Shown here: positions 45,601 through 60,600 of the stretch, one piece after another
Numbering within the stretch: the stretch's first letter is position 1
Layout of the letters: every line of letters begins with the position of its first letter
Source of the DNA: Cyclina sinensis
Lineage: Eukaryota; Mollusca; Bivalvia; Venerida; Veneridae
Assembly: GCA_012932295.1 (NCBI GenBank)
Contig: JAAONU010000002.1
Span: forward strand, 22,723,770-22,787,769
Length of the DNA stretch: 64,000 nucleotides
Reading direction: 5' to 3'
The notes under the pieces: generated by a model
Databases searched by the model: none
Told to the model about the DNA's origin: nothing
The model's input: only the letters and a program-made list of their open reading frames with translations
Made by a program: the position numbers and the translations under genes

Positions 45601-48600
45601 TTCTGTGAAAGATTGTTGAAACTGTATGAGAAATGCAGGAGTTTTACTCAGAAACAACATTATGTAAATTAAGCAAAGGGCAAATACTATGCAAAAAAAA
45701 TTGAATGGCAAAAGCCAGTGTACATGCATTACGGCACTTGATAATGATCATTCTGTGAAAGATTGGAGAAAATTGCAGAGGAAATTTAGGAGGAGTTGTG
45801 CACACAAGAAATATTAAGTAAAATTAAACAAAGGGCAATAATTCTGCTAAAAATACTTGAATCGCAAAAGCCAGAGTATGAGTAATTAAGTATGCACTGT
45901 GGCACTTGACAATGATCATCGTGTTAAGTTCAGTGAAAATCAAATGAGAATTGTAGGATAAGTTGCACACAGAAGATAGGACGGACAGTGTGACTACTAT
46001 ATGCCACCCTTTGTGGGCATAAAAATGTATAGAAAGTTCTGAGTTTTGTTTTTACAAGTCACCTCGATATATGTGAGAAATAGGCAAATGTTTAAATGCA
46101 CACACTGACCAACCTCGATATTTAAGCTATGAAGAGAGGTGGATACAACTGATAAAGAAAGCACCTAGGCTATGATAAGATAAGATATTTCCTCTTTAGT
46201 ATCTACAGGTGACAACAACAATGATTTGGAAACAAAAACAAATGTGCATACTTAATTTCCAAATCTGCTCAAAACCAAGCAAGGAAAATCTATAAAATAT
46301 TTGTGATTATATTATGTAATATCAATGATGCCGACTATGTAATGATTTAACAGAAAGAACCTTCCTTCTACAGCAAAATGATTCTGGAAAAAATGGGATT
46401 AAGATCTGAAGCAAGTCAGACTTTCAAAAGGTCAAAATTTTAGATGTACCCAAAACCCAAAGCTTGGTTATTTACCAATATCATAATATTCAAACAATTT
46501 TTTATTGCTCACCAGAACAGAATGCTGACTTTGAAATATTAAGAACGCCTAACAGTTGCAATTAGTGAGGAATCATTCATACACAAAACTGCAATGAACC
46601 TATATCGAGGGCTGAATGCAAAATAGTTCCAACAGCTATAAAATAAAGAAGCACATAGCACTTTTTTGCAGTTACCTCTGGATACACTTTTTGACAAATT
46701 TAGCAAGTAACTCACTGTTATGATCATTAAAAAGGGTTTCTCATTCAGTAAGAAGGTAGTAAAAGTAAGACGTTTTCACTCAGATGGGCACAGTCGACCA
46801 TGCAAATGCACACAGGGTGAGGCTCTCTTGTATCTTATAATCTACCTGTAGGCAGGTAAGCTGCTATTGTGTCATTATCCAACTAGAACATACTCTAAAC
46901 ATGAAGCCCTTCACAAACAAAAAATACCAGCCACCTTAACAGCACCATTCAATAATATAAAAGACTGCTCAAAATCTTTTGCGACATCTGTTTACAGATG
47001 ACCCTTCTATTTGTTGAAAACTGTTCAGTGCTCCTAATTTTTTCATAATAAAAATTATATGATTACATATTTCACCAATATGAAAACAATTTCCAATTAC
47101 TTTAGCCCGAGTATAGCCCCTAGAGAAAATGACTTTGCCTTTCAGGATTAATACGAAACAGACTCCTGGGCATTCAGAATGAAATACAACAGAATTCATA
47201 TTCCAAATAAATCTCACAATTCAAAAGAAATTAAGACCTTCTGGTGTAAATTTTATGTTTGACCAAAATAATATATATGTAATTTTGTTCATGCTCCAGC
47301 CAAACTCCAGCAAGATGAAGATACTTATGGGAAATATGGAAATAATTTCTTTCAATAGCAATATCCAGTTACCAAAGCAATGAATGCTCTATTATAAACT
47401 TCATACAGCATAACTGTTATACATGTTGCTGGTCAAAACTCCTGAAAAAGTAAAGTTTTAGTGGTTTGTTTGTACCTTCAGATTATACCTCTAGTTAGTC
47501 TGGACCAAGCACTGCCTATGACATACCTTCAGTCATCTTAATTTCTATGTCCTTAATGAAAAATGTGTGCTTAAAAAAAATCTGAGGTCTTGAACTGGGA
47601 TGTAATCAAACAAACTGACATATTAAATGAAAGTCACCACTTAAAAACTGTGAATACAAACCTGTTTAGCCAGTAAGTAAAAAAAAGTTGTTCTCTCATA
47701 TACTGCAATTTTCTAAAATGTTGATATGAAATTGAATCTGACTTCATGGTAGTTCTTTTAAGAAATGAAATATATATAAACTGTGGCCTTATCTCAGTAT
47801 GTTTTTGTAACTAGAACACAAGCTGGCCATAGTGAGACAAAAATTCAAGAAGAAAGTAGATCTAATATGAATTATTGTACGCTCTTTATCCAGTAAAATA
47901 AAAATAGTATAGGGAACTATTCTTCTGAGTGTAGGTAGATTTTTTGGGGGTAAACATGACTCGGCGACAGACTGTGAAACAATCGATCCAGTAATATGTT
48001 CTTCATTTAAGCACCACTATTTACATTTACTAAGCCTCCTTATAGCTTTATCTAGAACTGCTTAAGGTCATTTTTTTAAGTAAAGTTATTTGTTTTTAAT
48101 TACTGGCAATTAAATGTGTGGGTAATTTTACTTTTTCAGATATCAGTATGTTCAATTTCCTTTTTCAAAATAATCTATACTGAACAACATAAGAAACAGG
48201 AAGAGCTCCAGAAGATTGAATCAAATAAAACATACAGTTTTTAAGTGGTGTTTGTTCAAAATAATGGTTATAATGAGACTATATATACATGTAGTAACCA
48301 TTTTCACACTGCAATCCACTGGACATAATGAACTATTTGTGATGTAGCATTCCATTGCAACTGACATGTAAGTTGAATGAAAATCTCTGGTTTACATGGC
48401 AGTATTTTCTACTGGTTATGTCTGTTACCATGTAAGACTATCAGTAACAGCTGGAAACAATTCCAAGTTAAGGAAACAACAATACAGCACTTCACAGTCC
48501 AAGCCTTAAACTATCAGATACCAGTCTGGAGTTGTTCCAAGGCTTGCAGCGTAAAACTGGTTACCTTGTACTGTCAATGAAATATGGATGAAGACATCTC

Positions 48601-51600
48601 AAGGGTTTAGTGTGTTTATAGAAGAAATGCCAAACTTAAAAATACATGTGCAACAATAGAATTACCATTACTCCATCTGCTTTAATAAATGAAAGTAAAA
48701 CAATCAGAAACAAAATGGTGGATTTAACAAGTTCAAGCAGTGATATTAATGACTTTTAATAAAGTAAACAAACTTTTTGGTCTTAAACAAAAATATTTCT
48801 TTAACAAAATTGTTATTACACTGGAATTAAACTTGAATAATATGTGTTTGTATATTTCAACTAACTTGTTGTGAAAAATCTATCAAATGGTCTAATTATA
48901 CAGAGTGAGCCCAATTCAGACCTATTAGTTAAAAGAACAGTGCAATATATAGAGAAAAAATCAGAAGGTTATTTCCTAGGAATCTATCACCTTTATGTTA
49001 GGAATGCCTGGAAAAAGATGAAATTTCATTGAATGCATTTTAAAAAATCCTATCAAATACATTGCAGAATAAAATGCATTAACATTAAGCATGCACTTAG
49101 TTATATATATCTATGCACTGTCAAAAGCAAGCATTAAAACATTTTATCTAGGTTTTCAACAATAAGTGGAAAATGTAATTATTCTACTTATTTCATTTTT
49201 TTACTTTGTTTATACAAAAAGCTGTATTTTTTTCCCTTATTTATCTGGATGATGAAGTGTTAGGTCACTGACTAAATACAAAATATGAAGTACAAAATGC
49301 ATGCATGTACAACAACAAATCTATGAACACCTGCAAGTATAATTTCAGTTTGTTGTACCTAATGCATTCATTTAGGATTTCTGGTATAATAACTGCATTT
49401 CTATGCATCTACTGAGATATTAACTGTGAGTACAGCTAGTCTGCCCTTGTGTATAAAGTGCAATGACTTGAGCTGTAATACTCCAAACATCCATGTGGTA
49501 AGGAACACCTACAAACACTGGCAACAAAACACTCTGCTGTGCTCTCATCTGCACTCAATCAATTTCAAGATGTAACTATCTAAGATTTTTTTTATTTGTG
49601 CACATTCTACTTGTTATAAAGATGTCAGATAAATCAGAATAAAATCTTCTGTAATAGCTATTTACCACATGCAGAAAACTGCTGCCTTAACATATCTCAT
49701 GTCACTTGTTGTCAGTGTTAGTTGGTACAAGTCGACACTTTTTCCTTACCACAATGGATTAGAAACACTTGTGTGGTTAAGTTTTCATCTTTGATGGGAT
49801 AGGATCAGAAAAAGAAATGAATATGAATGCAACTGGTAGTGAGTCACTCTTAGCAATTACATCTGAAATATGAAAGCACAGCCTAAACCACTAGAGGCAG
49901 TGTGTATGAGGATTGGATGGGGAAAAGAGAAGACAGATTATTGAGCTCAAACATAACTCATCATCTATATCTACTACATTATCACACATCTTTCATGCAA
50001 TGTTTAATATATTCACAGGTCAAGTATGGTCTCACATCCAATATTAACACTACCTGTTTAATGGTGATGCATTTTACTGTAATACAACACACTTCTTTCA
50101 CTATAGTTTTGTAAGGTTTTATGTCGGCATAACATGTATCGTTTTTTGTTGTTGTTTTTTTAAACTGACACTGCTTACTGTTTCTGTTTTTTATTATTAT
50201 TTTTCTCTAGATTGAAAAAAGAAGAAAGCTGAATATTTTTACTGAGAAAAGGTCAAACAGTTACACAAGAATATCACACAAGAATTATCTGAAAATGAAA
50301 TAAAACCTTTGCATTACAGTCTTAGCTTCCAAAAGTCTGTAAGTCCCAGTTACCAGTTACCCTACACCAACCTAGCCCAGTCAATCTACAAGTTACAGGT
50401 CTTTTCCTGACTTTACTTTCTTGCACAAAAACGGGGTCAGTGTTATGTTCAACTTGCACTTTCTGCCAATGTTTAGTATTGAAAAAACATGCTAATAGGT
50501 GCTCTATGGGTCAAGATAAACACTTCCTGTTGCTGCATATGCAAGAGTGGTAATTGCAATACATGTGTTATGAGGATATAAAAATATAAGCAAAGTACAA
50601 CGTGAGAATAACCCACAACAAAAATATAAAACATGGAACTAGAAACATGAACATTACTCTCTCAATGTGGGCAAGACATTCTACTAGAAAATAATATTTC
50701 ATAGATATCTGTTTACTTAAGTGTACTTTACTTTAAGTTCATTAATATGTCATAGTTTATAGCCTAAGAGTTTTTATCTATGATAGCTCTGCTTTGCTGT
50801 TACTCTAGAATATAAACTGGCAGAGGTAGTATGTTGCGGGATCAAACAAACAGTCTGTCAATTTACTCACTGTACTATGAATGCAAAACATATGTTAGGA
50901 AGATCAATACAGGAAGAGGTTACAGTTACATCAATGTGTAAAATACTAAGAAGAGGTTGCAATAAAGAAAATATAGAAGGTCTGAAAGGTAATATATGTA
51001 TACTGCTGCTTTAAATGCCTAAATCTATGCCATAAATACCAAATAACAGAAAAGACACATATCAATTCAGCATGACAAAACACACAAATAAACACATAAA
51101 AACATGTCTTTAACTCCACAAAAAATATTTAATACTTGCAGGATTTGCAATACATATCTGAAAATGTTTCAGCCTATAAAACTTGGACTAGTTGAAAAGC
51201 TTGCAACAAAACTACACTTGAAAGTAACATATTTAATCAACAAAGGCCTAATTCAAGTGGAATTTGAAAAAAAAAAAGTTATCGAAGTTGTTACATACAT
51301 GTACACTGATAGACTGAGATGTACATGAAATTTTAATGGAAATATCACTCCCACTGATGATGATGTGCATGATGATGATGATATGATGAAAGTTATGATG
51401 ATGATAATGAATATGAAAATGAACAGACTGTTTTATACAAAAACAATCATCTTAAATTTTCAACTTACACACCATAAAATATTAGTGTTGAAAATACAAA
51501 CCTGTACATTGGACATGACCTATTTTATAGTCCTATTTGCATGACCTATTTTACAGTCCTATCTGCATGACCTATTTTACAGTCCTATCTGCATAATATT

Positions 51601-54600
51601 ACTATTTCTTGTCTCTGTTTTTAATTCTTTGAACTGCAACTTTGTTGGTCAAAATCAATTGAAATGCTGTCTTTTAATTCTGCAAAAGACCAAAATTATG
51701 TATTTTTTATGTCAAAACAATTTCAGATATATAAACTATGCAGATAGGCATGTAGTTGGAGTGTATTCAATTTTCTTTTGAAATGTTTGTCCTTTTTTTT
51801 TTTTTGTTCTTTGAACTGAAATTCATAGAATATTTTTGCCCAGTGAAAAAATTACAGTACTTAAATGGCATGTTTTGATGATGTCATGAAAATGATGCGT
51901 ATCAAGATATGTCTTATAATAAAAGATCCTCCGTTGAATCTGCAGGGTTTTAACAATGTTCAAGCAGTCTTACCTTGGATATTCCATCAAAAAACCTGAT
52001 AAAATTAAGCATTTTGTATGGTTGAATGTATTCGAATATATACTGAATAACCAACATACTGCACAGTTCTGTGTACATCATTTAAAATACAATTCTTCTG
52101 CCTTCTTCCTAAAACCCATTCCCCCAACACATTTTTCAAACGTTGAAAATAACATTAAGCCTAAGTATCAAAGCATTTCAATATATCAGTACATTCACAT
52201 ACTTTCCAACTATTTCAACAACTGTTCCTTAATTCTGACAAAAGCCAAAGCAAAATTGGGGTTTTCAACTAAAACAGCAAAAATTAGTTTAACTACTTTC
52301 ATTTTGAGAAAAAAATGATGGAATGTGAAAATGAAATATCCAAACAAATAAAAACTTAGTCCTACATCTTAAAATCTATTTTTATCTACTCCTCCTCATT
52401 GACAACATTAATTCACACTAATTCATCCCTTACATCTAGAAGGCGGGGCTTTTTTTTCCACTGATCAAAAATCTTTTGACTTTTTATTTGTTTGGAGCAA
52501 TCATAATGAAGTTATGACTTCGACTAATGAAGAAAATGTTATCAACAGCAAAAAAATTCTTTTTACAATGTTTTCTTCCTGCCTGTTTATTTAAAGCTTT
52601 AACCTCCCCTTACCCCCACTCCAAACTCTGGAAATATTAAGAAAGTTAGGAAGCAGAAATAGACTTAATCATCTTAACAAAGCTCACCTGAGAAAAGCAA
52701 TGAGGAACTTCTCTAATTCTTCAGAAAAATCTTGACAAGATGTTACATATAACATGAAAGTATATTTTTCACTTACAAAAGTTCAAAACTAAATGGATCT
52801 TAAATCCTAGAAATATTTACCACAGAATTCCTTAATTTTGAAAGAATGGGACTTGACACTGTAAGTTACAATTACAGTGGATTTCAGTTTTATTAAAAAG
52901 AAATAATGAATCTTCAACAAAAGAATGCTAACTTATCAGCATGATTAAACTCTTCTTGCCGCATTTACAGACAGCTAATGGTCAGAATTTCCTAAATCTC
53001 ATTTACTTCATTTCAAAATAAAATCCCCAATAATGTGTTGACTGCGTAGCAAAAAAAACTTGTTTTCTTAATACACAAAACAAAGATGTCAAAATCTCTA
53101 TCTGAATGTGAAAACAACCTATAGTCTTCTGTCGTACCTGCTGATGGGCCTCAGACTGTAGATGTGTGTCGTAGTCAATCTGTTTTGTAAATTTCATCAC
53201 ACAAGAACGACACAGTAATTCATCTCCCTTCGGTTCTAGATGTGACAGAGATACTTTAATAAGTCTTCGTTCAGTCTGTGCAGTTGTATGCTGAAACCAT
53301 TATTGACAGTTAAAATTTTCTAATACAAAATCAACAATATTCCAAACAACTTTTTCAGAAATGATTTCAAATTACAAAATCATTAACCAGTCAATTTTTT
53401 TTTCTAATTATTGTCCAAACATTGTCTCAAAACCATTTGCAGTGACTTATAGTCTATTGATTTATTTGCTCACAGGTACACTTTATTTTGATGTAATTTA
53501 TTAATAATATATCTGTTCATGGATGTTGGTAGATAGTTTACTAAATCCTAATTTCTAAACAGTCTCAGAATAAGACAAACACACATTGTGAACAACTGGT
53601 AATTTTCTCAAATATTGTACTTCAAATGTTATCCCCGATCCTGAGCCTTTACAAACACAAATTTCCAGAAGTAGGTAAAATGATGATACTAAAGTAAAAT
53701 ACTTGAAATACTCGTAACATATACCGAAACTGACTGATATTTCAGACCTAAGATGAATGGGGTCTGAATAATGGTATTTTAATTCATCTGGTGTCGTCTG
53801 ATTTGGTATTGTATAATTCAAGGAATTTTGGCCTTAATTTTCAAAGATTTATTAGGACTATTAACACTGAACCATTCTCAGTTTCTGTGGTGTAACCACT
53901 TTGTCTGAAAACCTAGGTTAAATATCTGTCAATACTTGTTACAAGCCACTTTTAACAGCCACTTTAAATGAAGTGTTTTAAAACAGAGAAAAAGAATTTG
54001 ACATGTCCATGTAACTAACAGCTGACTCTTGAAACTAAAATGTTACTTCAGTACACCACAGATAACTGGATGTCTGAGTCAACAAAAACTAACAATTTAC
54101 AGATGAACTGAATTGACATTCATGTTAAACTATCAGTGTGCCCTGTTCCTTGATAAAAGATCTCTTAAGATAAAAGTCTCCATCTGTGGCTTATCTGATC
54201 ATGTTAACAAGGAAACCAGTCTCATCTCAATCATGCATCAATTCCAGCTATGTTGATTCTGTCACTTTTTGTTGCCAAACGTAATAGATGAAAATTCTAC
54301 ACCTAAAGGATATTTTTCATAAATGCCCCTTATCATAAACTGTATTTATCATTAATTGAAACACTGCCAATTCTTACTCCCTAATCCCTACAAAAAATGT
54401 TTGAACTGGAAAGAACTTAACAACAGATTGTGAGACTACACAAATACCTTCTCTGCAGGCAGTGGTATGCTGTCATCTGATGGCAGGGGTATATCTTCAT
54501 GTTTAGTTGTGGGCAGCTGACCACTTGGCAATGGTATGTTTTCTGTATCTGATGTAGGGAGAGGTATATTCCCTGCCTGTGGCAAAGGGATGTCTTCACT

Positions 54601-57600
54601 GGATGGGAGAGGTATCTCAGCAGGAGACAAGCTCGATTTGTTGTTGTTTTTCAATGGAATGATAATGGGTGTGCGTGAAGTGATGTGAACAGGTTGCTCT
54701 GAAAACAGATATTGTACCATTACTTCAACATCCCAAACTTGTCATAAATCCTTAATTATGCTTCAGTCTGTTACATCTTTTACAACTGTCCTATTCTAAA
54801 TTTTGTTATGAAAGTCTGCAAATAATGAATAGCAAGTTTTAACCAGTGCAGTACAGAGTAAAACCCATAGATATAGATGATGGAAAACTACACTCATGAA
54901 CATAAAATGTTGTTCTTTTTCAAAGGAATTTACATTCTTAAGAGTATTTAACCATGAAATCAAACTATCCACCAATTAGGCCTGACAAATACATCAGGTA
55001 CCTATCTGACTGTTTTATTAATTGTTCTATTACTGTTTTAGGTATTGTTCTGTAACTGACTGTTTTATGTAAAGCTTTATAACTGAATACTTATGTATAG
55101 TTCTGTACCTGACTGAACATTTTATGTATAGTTCTGTAGCTGACAACTGTTTTAGGTACTATTCTATAACTGTTTTATGTATAGTTCTGTAGCTGACAAC
55201 TGTTTTAGGTACTATTCTATAACTGTTTCATATTTAGTTCTGTAACAGACAATTTTATGTATAGTTCTGTAGCTGACTTGCTGTTTTATATATTGTTCTG
55301 TAACTGACTGTGTTTTTTGAAACTGAATGACTGTTTTATGTATTGTTCTGTTACTGACTGACTGTTTTTGTATTGTTCTGTTATTGACTGATTGTTTTAT
55401 GTATTTTTCTGTTACTGACGGACTGATACTGTATTTTTCTGTTATCGACCGACTGTTTTATATATTGTTCTGTTACTGACCGAATGTTTTTGCATTATTC
55501 TGTTATTGACTGTTATTGTATTGTTCTGTTATTGACTGACTGCTTTATATATTGTTCTGTTATTGACTGTCTTAATGTATTTTTCTGCTACTGTTTATGT
55601 GTTTTTCTGTTTTTGACTGACTGTTTTATGTATTGTTCTGTTACTGACTGTTTTATATATTGTTCTGTTACTGACTGACTGTTTTATATATTGTTCTGTT
55701 ACTGACTGACTGTTTTATATATTGTTCTGTTACTGACTGTTTTATATACTCTTCTGTTACTGTTTTATATATTGTTCTGTTACTGACTGACTGTTTTATA
55801 TATTGTTCTGTTACTGACTGTTTTATATATTGTTCTGTTACTAACTGTTTTATATACTCTTCTGTTACTGTTTTATATATTGTTCTGTTACTGACTGACT
55901 GTTTTATATATTTTTCTGTTACTGACTGACTGTTTTATATATTGTTCTGTTACTGACTGACTGTTTTATATATTGTTCTGTTACTGACTGACTGTTTTAT
56001 ATATTGTTCTGTTACTGACTGACTGTTTTATATATTGTTCTGTTACTTACTGACTGTTTTATGTATTGTTCTGTTACTGACTGACTGTTTTATATACTCT
56101 TCTGTTACTGTTTTATATATTGTTCTGTTACTGACTGACTGTTCTTATAAATATAAAAAACAATTTTTATTCATGCTTTACCTTCTTTAGCTGCTGGTCT
56201 AGGGCGTGGCCCACCCTCTAAACATCCACCCCCTGATACAGGCCTGTCCGCAGTCAATACTATATTGTTACTCTGAAAAAAAAAAAAACACACACAATAA
56301 ACCCCACATATAATTCAATCTGGTACGATATGTGTCGTTTAAAAGAACACAATAACTTATGAAATTTTGCTATCCATAATTCAATTCAAAATGTTTAGTT
56401 CCATATTAAAGAGAACTGCTTGCCAGAGTAAATAAATTTACAATCTTTCTTGTGTTTGTCACTGCACCACAATATTCATCACTGACAAGAAACAAGAGGA
56501 AGACTTTCAGCTGATTCAATCCATAACCAGCACTTTCATATCTTCTTTAATTTCCTGCCATTGATTTTATCTATCAGTATCAAGTACAATGAAATACATT
56601 TTTTTTTTAATTGAACAAAATATGATAAAAAAAGATCTGTATGCTTATGCTCATGTGAGAAAAAAATCTGGTGAAAATGCAAAAACATCTCGACTTACGG
56701 ACTTGAGCTGACACATGTTAGAAAAAACAATCCTGATAAATGAAGTCAAAAGTTGTTTATTCCAAGAAAGGAAACCGCAGATTCTACACATTAAGTGTTT
56801 CAGGAGAAGACAAGACAGTACTTTACAGAGAAACTCTAAATTAACATTAAGCACTTCACTCTAATCAAATATAACTGTCCCTTAATAAACAGTCTCAAAG
56901 CAGTGAAGGTTCATTGATGAATAATTAAATATTTATATAAGACAATTTGTAGAGACCATGACAGATCAGTGTACACAAAAAAGACAATACAGGTTTATTG
57001 ATTAATAATGCTAAACTGTGCAGTTAAAAACATGGCCTGCATAAGACTTATAAAATAATAAATTAGTTCTTCTACTTAATCAGCGAATAAAATATTGGCA
57101 AAGTCTGGAAGCACATAAGGAAAAGAAGAATGTCGGTGACCCCTGATGGGTGCTCCCAGACACCTCTTTAACACAGCCAGACAACATTGCCAAGTAAAAG
57201 TGAATGGAAACAAATCGGGGTAATTTTACAAATAAAATAATGTTTTTATAGCTGAGGGATATTCATGCCAGCTAAATATGGTAAAGTTAAGGCTGATCAC
57301 TATATCTGAATATAAGGAACAAGGTGAGATAAAAGTAGTAGTAGTAAGAACATAGGAAGGCCTGGGTTATGAAATAAGCAGAGTGCATTGAATCTAAGGT
57401 TAGTGTTTGTTTAGTACATGTATGCATTATCAAAATTAAATTAGTAAGGCCTGGTGTAGACATTCAGGCCAATTTCATTAATCTCCAGTAAGCTATGCAC
57501 CAGCTGTTTAGTCTAAACTGGCTATCTCCAGAATAAACAGAAAACATAACAACTGAATGTATACTGACAAAGTCAAAAAGACAGAATGTTTCAGTATTCT

Positions 57601-60600
57601 GAATGTGGATGTCACCCCCACCAGTCCCTCTTCTGTTCAATAATAATTCATATTACCGGCAATGGCAGATACAATGACTTATAACAATGATTAATAAACT
57701 GAACAAGTAACAAGCAGACCTAGTAATAACACAAACTACAAATGATTAATTCTGGATGTTACGAAGGTATATCAAAGCTCTGGACTGAGGAATGTAATTG
57801 GACAATGTAATATTTTCAGGAAACAGCCACACCATTCTGATGTATGCTCTGTGAATATATTCTGTTACTTACACATACACGAAATACAGCTAACACCTTA
57901 TCAACACTGTAGGAAGACCAAATACAAGATAGACCTTGCAATACAAATGGATTTATAAGGCACAAATTTATATTTAATACTATCTTACCACTTCAACATC
58001 CCAATTTGTATCCATTCCTTCAACTTTTTTTTAAAACAACAAAAATGTGAGTTCGATCTTAGACTATCTCCTAATTCTTGGGAATCAAGCAGATTTTTCA
58101 AAGCCAGCAGCAAAAGGAAAAAGTGTTTTATAGATTTGAATGTGTCCCTATGAAGCATTAATGAAGCACTGTCACCTTCAAAGCTTCAATTTCAACCATC
58201 ATTAATCAATGATAATTAAAACAAGAGAACAAAAAGGTGGTTTATAGCTCTAGCCTCTCACTCACAATTTTACAGAAGACACAAACATTGATTATTCAGA
58301 AGATGGAGTCTGAGTTTTCAAAGCCTCAAGTATCTATAACATGCACAGGATGAGTAGCAAAACTCTCAAAGACATAAAGAAAATTGACGTGAAACAATTA
58401 TGTGTTATCAAAAGAAAATTCTACAACAACAAATCTCCGTTACAAATAAATAAATCACTGATGAGTTTTCAACTGAACAAATTAAAAAAATAAAAACAGA
58501 AAAAGTCATGGAATTATCAACCCAACATAATTTTTACAATAAAATTGATTTTATAATGTTTCGCTTTCTCAAGTATGTATATTATTAAGCTTTCTTTCTA
58601 CTATTTTTGTAAAGGTGTTTCATTTGACAAGTATTCATGCAAATATTCAGAACTTTGAGCCTTATTCTTTCAGCAAAGAAAAGTTTTTAAAAAGGTTCTT
58701 CCACATTTAACACATGTGAACCCTAGAGGGGATCCAATAGTGACCCCAGGAACATAATTTGAACAAACCTGATAGAAGTCTACTAAACAATGCTGGACAC
58801 CAAATTTCAGGTCTCAGACTCGAGATTTCTGACAAGAGGATTTTCTCGAGTTTGCATAAGTAAACATTTTCCCCTAGTGGTGTGGACCAAAAAAGACCTC
58901 AACAGTAAAGTTTGAACAATCTTGTTTGAGGTCCCCTAAAGTGTAGTCAATAGTGAACCTATGGGCATAATTTGAAGAAAACCTGGAAGAGGTCCACTAG
59001 AAAATGCTTCATACCAAATTTCTGAGTTCTAGGCCTGATGGTTTAAGACACAAGGATTTTTTTATTTTTAATTTTTGTTGCCATAGCAACCAGAATTTTT
59101 AATGGAAAGGAATTCTATAAACAGCTTTGGTAGAGCTTCATGCAAGAAACAGCTCTGCAAATCTTCATCAACTTTGGTTTTACAAGTGATTTAGGAGATG
59201 TTATTTAAAGTTTAAAGTTGATGACAGATGACACACTGATGCACAAAACACACCGAGCTATTACAAAAGCTCACACTGTGCTCAGGTGAGCTAAAAATAT
59301 CATTTGCTGTGTATATTTGTAGTAAAACAAGGTTTTTATCCAACTTGAGTTGAATATTGTAAAAATCTTTCATGACAGTCTTCAGTATTATAATCAATCA
59401 ACATCTATACTGAAAGGTATATCTGCATCTTAGAAATGAAAGAGCACTTATTACTTATTCTGTGTTTTATATTATCTATCATGTTACTTTGTCATTCTGA
59501 CCACAAAATAAATGATTTTTGCATTTGAAGCTGTTCAGTTATTTTGGCTGATTTGAGACATGCAGAATATGGTGCAAAAACGTCCACAATTTCAAATACT
59601 TAGGAAAACTAGAAATGGGTTTTTGATTGAACAAAAACATATGTCTCCCCCCAGCCAGTTGCTGCAGGTAGTATTGAGTCAGACGATTGTAAAATTTGAC
59701 ATTTAACCTCCAAGTGTGACCTTGACCTTGAGACACCGCACCCGCAAAGTGGGTTCTGCACATCACCTTGATGAGGTGAACATCTGACCCAAGTTTCATA
59801 AAAATCCTTCAAGGGCTATTGAAGATACAGAGCGGACACAATTTTGTGGCATTTGACATTTAACCTCCAAGTGTGACCTTGACCTTGAGACACCACACCC
59901 ACAAAGTGTGTTCTGCACGTCGCCTTGATGAGGTGAACATCTGACCCAAGTTTCATAAAAATCCTTCAAGGGCTTTGGAAGATACAGAGCGGACATGATT
60001 TTGTGGCATTTGACATTTAACCTCCAAGTGTGACCTTGCCCTTGAGACACCACACTCGCAAAGTGGGTTCTGCACGTCGCCTTGATGAGGTGAACATCTG
60101 ACCCAAGTTTCATAAAAATCCTTCAAGGGCTTTGGAAGATACAGAGCGGACACGATTTTGTGACGGACAGACAGACAGACGGACGGATGGACAGACGGAC
60201 GGACGGACAACCAAGGGAAAAACAATATGTCTCCCCCATTTTTGGGGGGAGACATAATTCCTTTGGAACTATAGGCTTTAATGTCTTATGTATAACAGTC
60301 TAATGCAGTCTATTTATTGCAGGGGCTAAAAGAGTACAGAACTGAAAACTTCAGCTTGTAGTTAGGGCCACTTGCGTCCCCAGTAGAAGGAGGACTAGAG
60401 GCCCATTGACACTCCTTGTTTCATCATATTTTCGAAGCTTGTTAAAGGCTTCCCAGCTTTTAAATTCTTCATGAATTAAAATATTTCACAAAGAACAAAC
60501 ACCAGGGATGCTAACAGTTTTTCACAGTTTTCGCAGAGTTGTTGAACGAATAAAATTTTTTTAAATCAAAATTGTATTGTCAGGTCTACTGTCCACTCAC

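Noticed and set aside
51956..52318. 120-codon plus-strand frame in the long intron
   Set aside because: Among the longest intronic frames, but composition is that of AT-rich non-coding DNA and no motif or homologous family is recognisable.
55010..56140. Regular short repeats that might suggest a CRISPR array
   Set aside because: Units are contiguous 31-bp tandem copies without unique spacers, in an intron of a eukaryotic gene; this is a minisatellite.
59539..60255. Overlapping minus-strand open frames of 67-105 codons with near-identical peptides
   Set aside because: They arise from 157-bp tandem units read in rotating frames; no domain, start context or splice structure.
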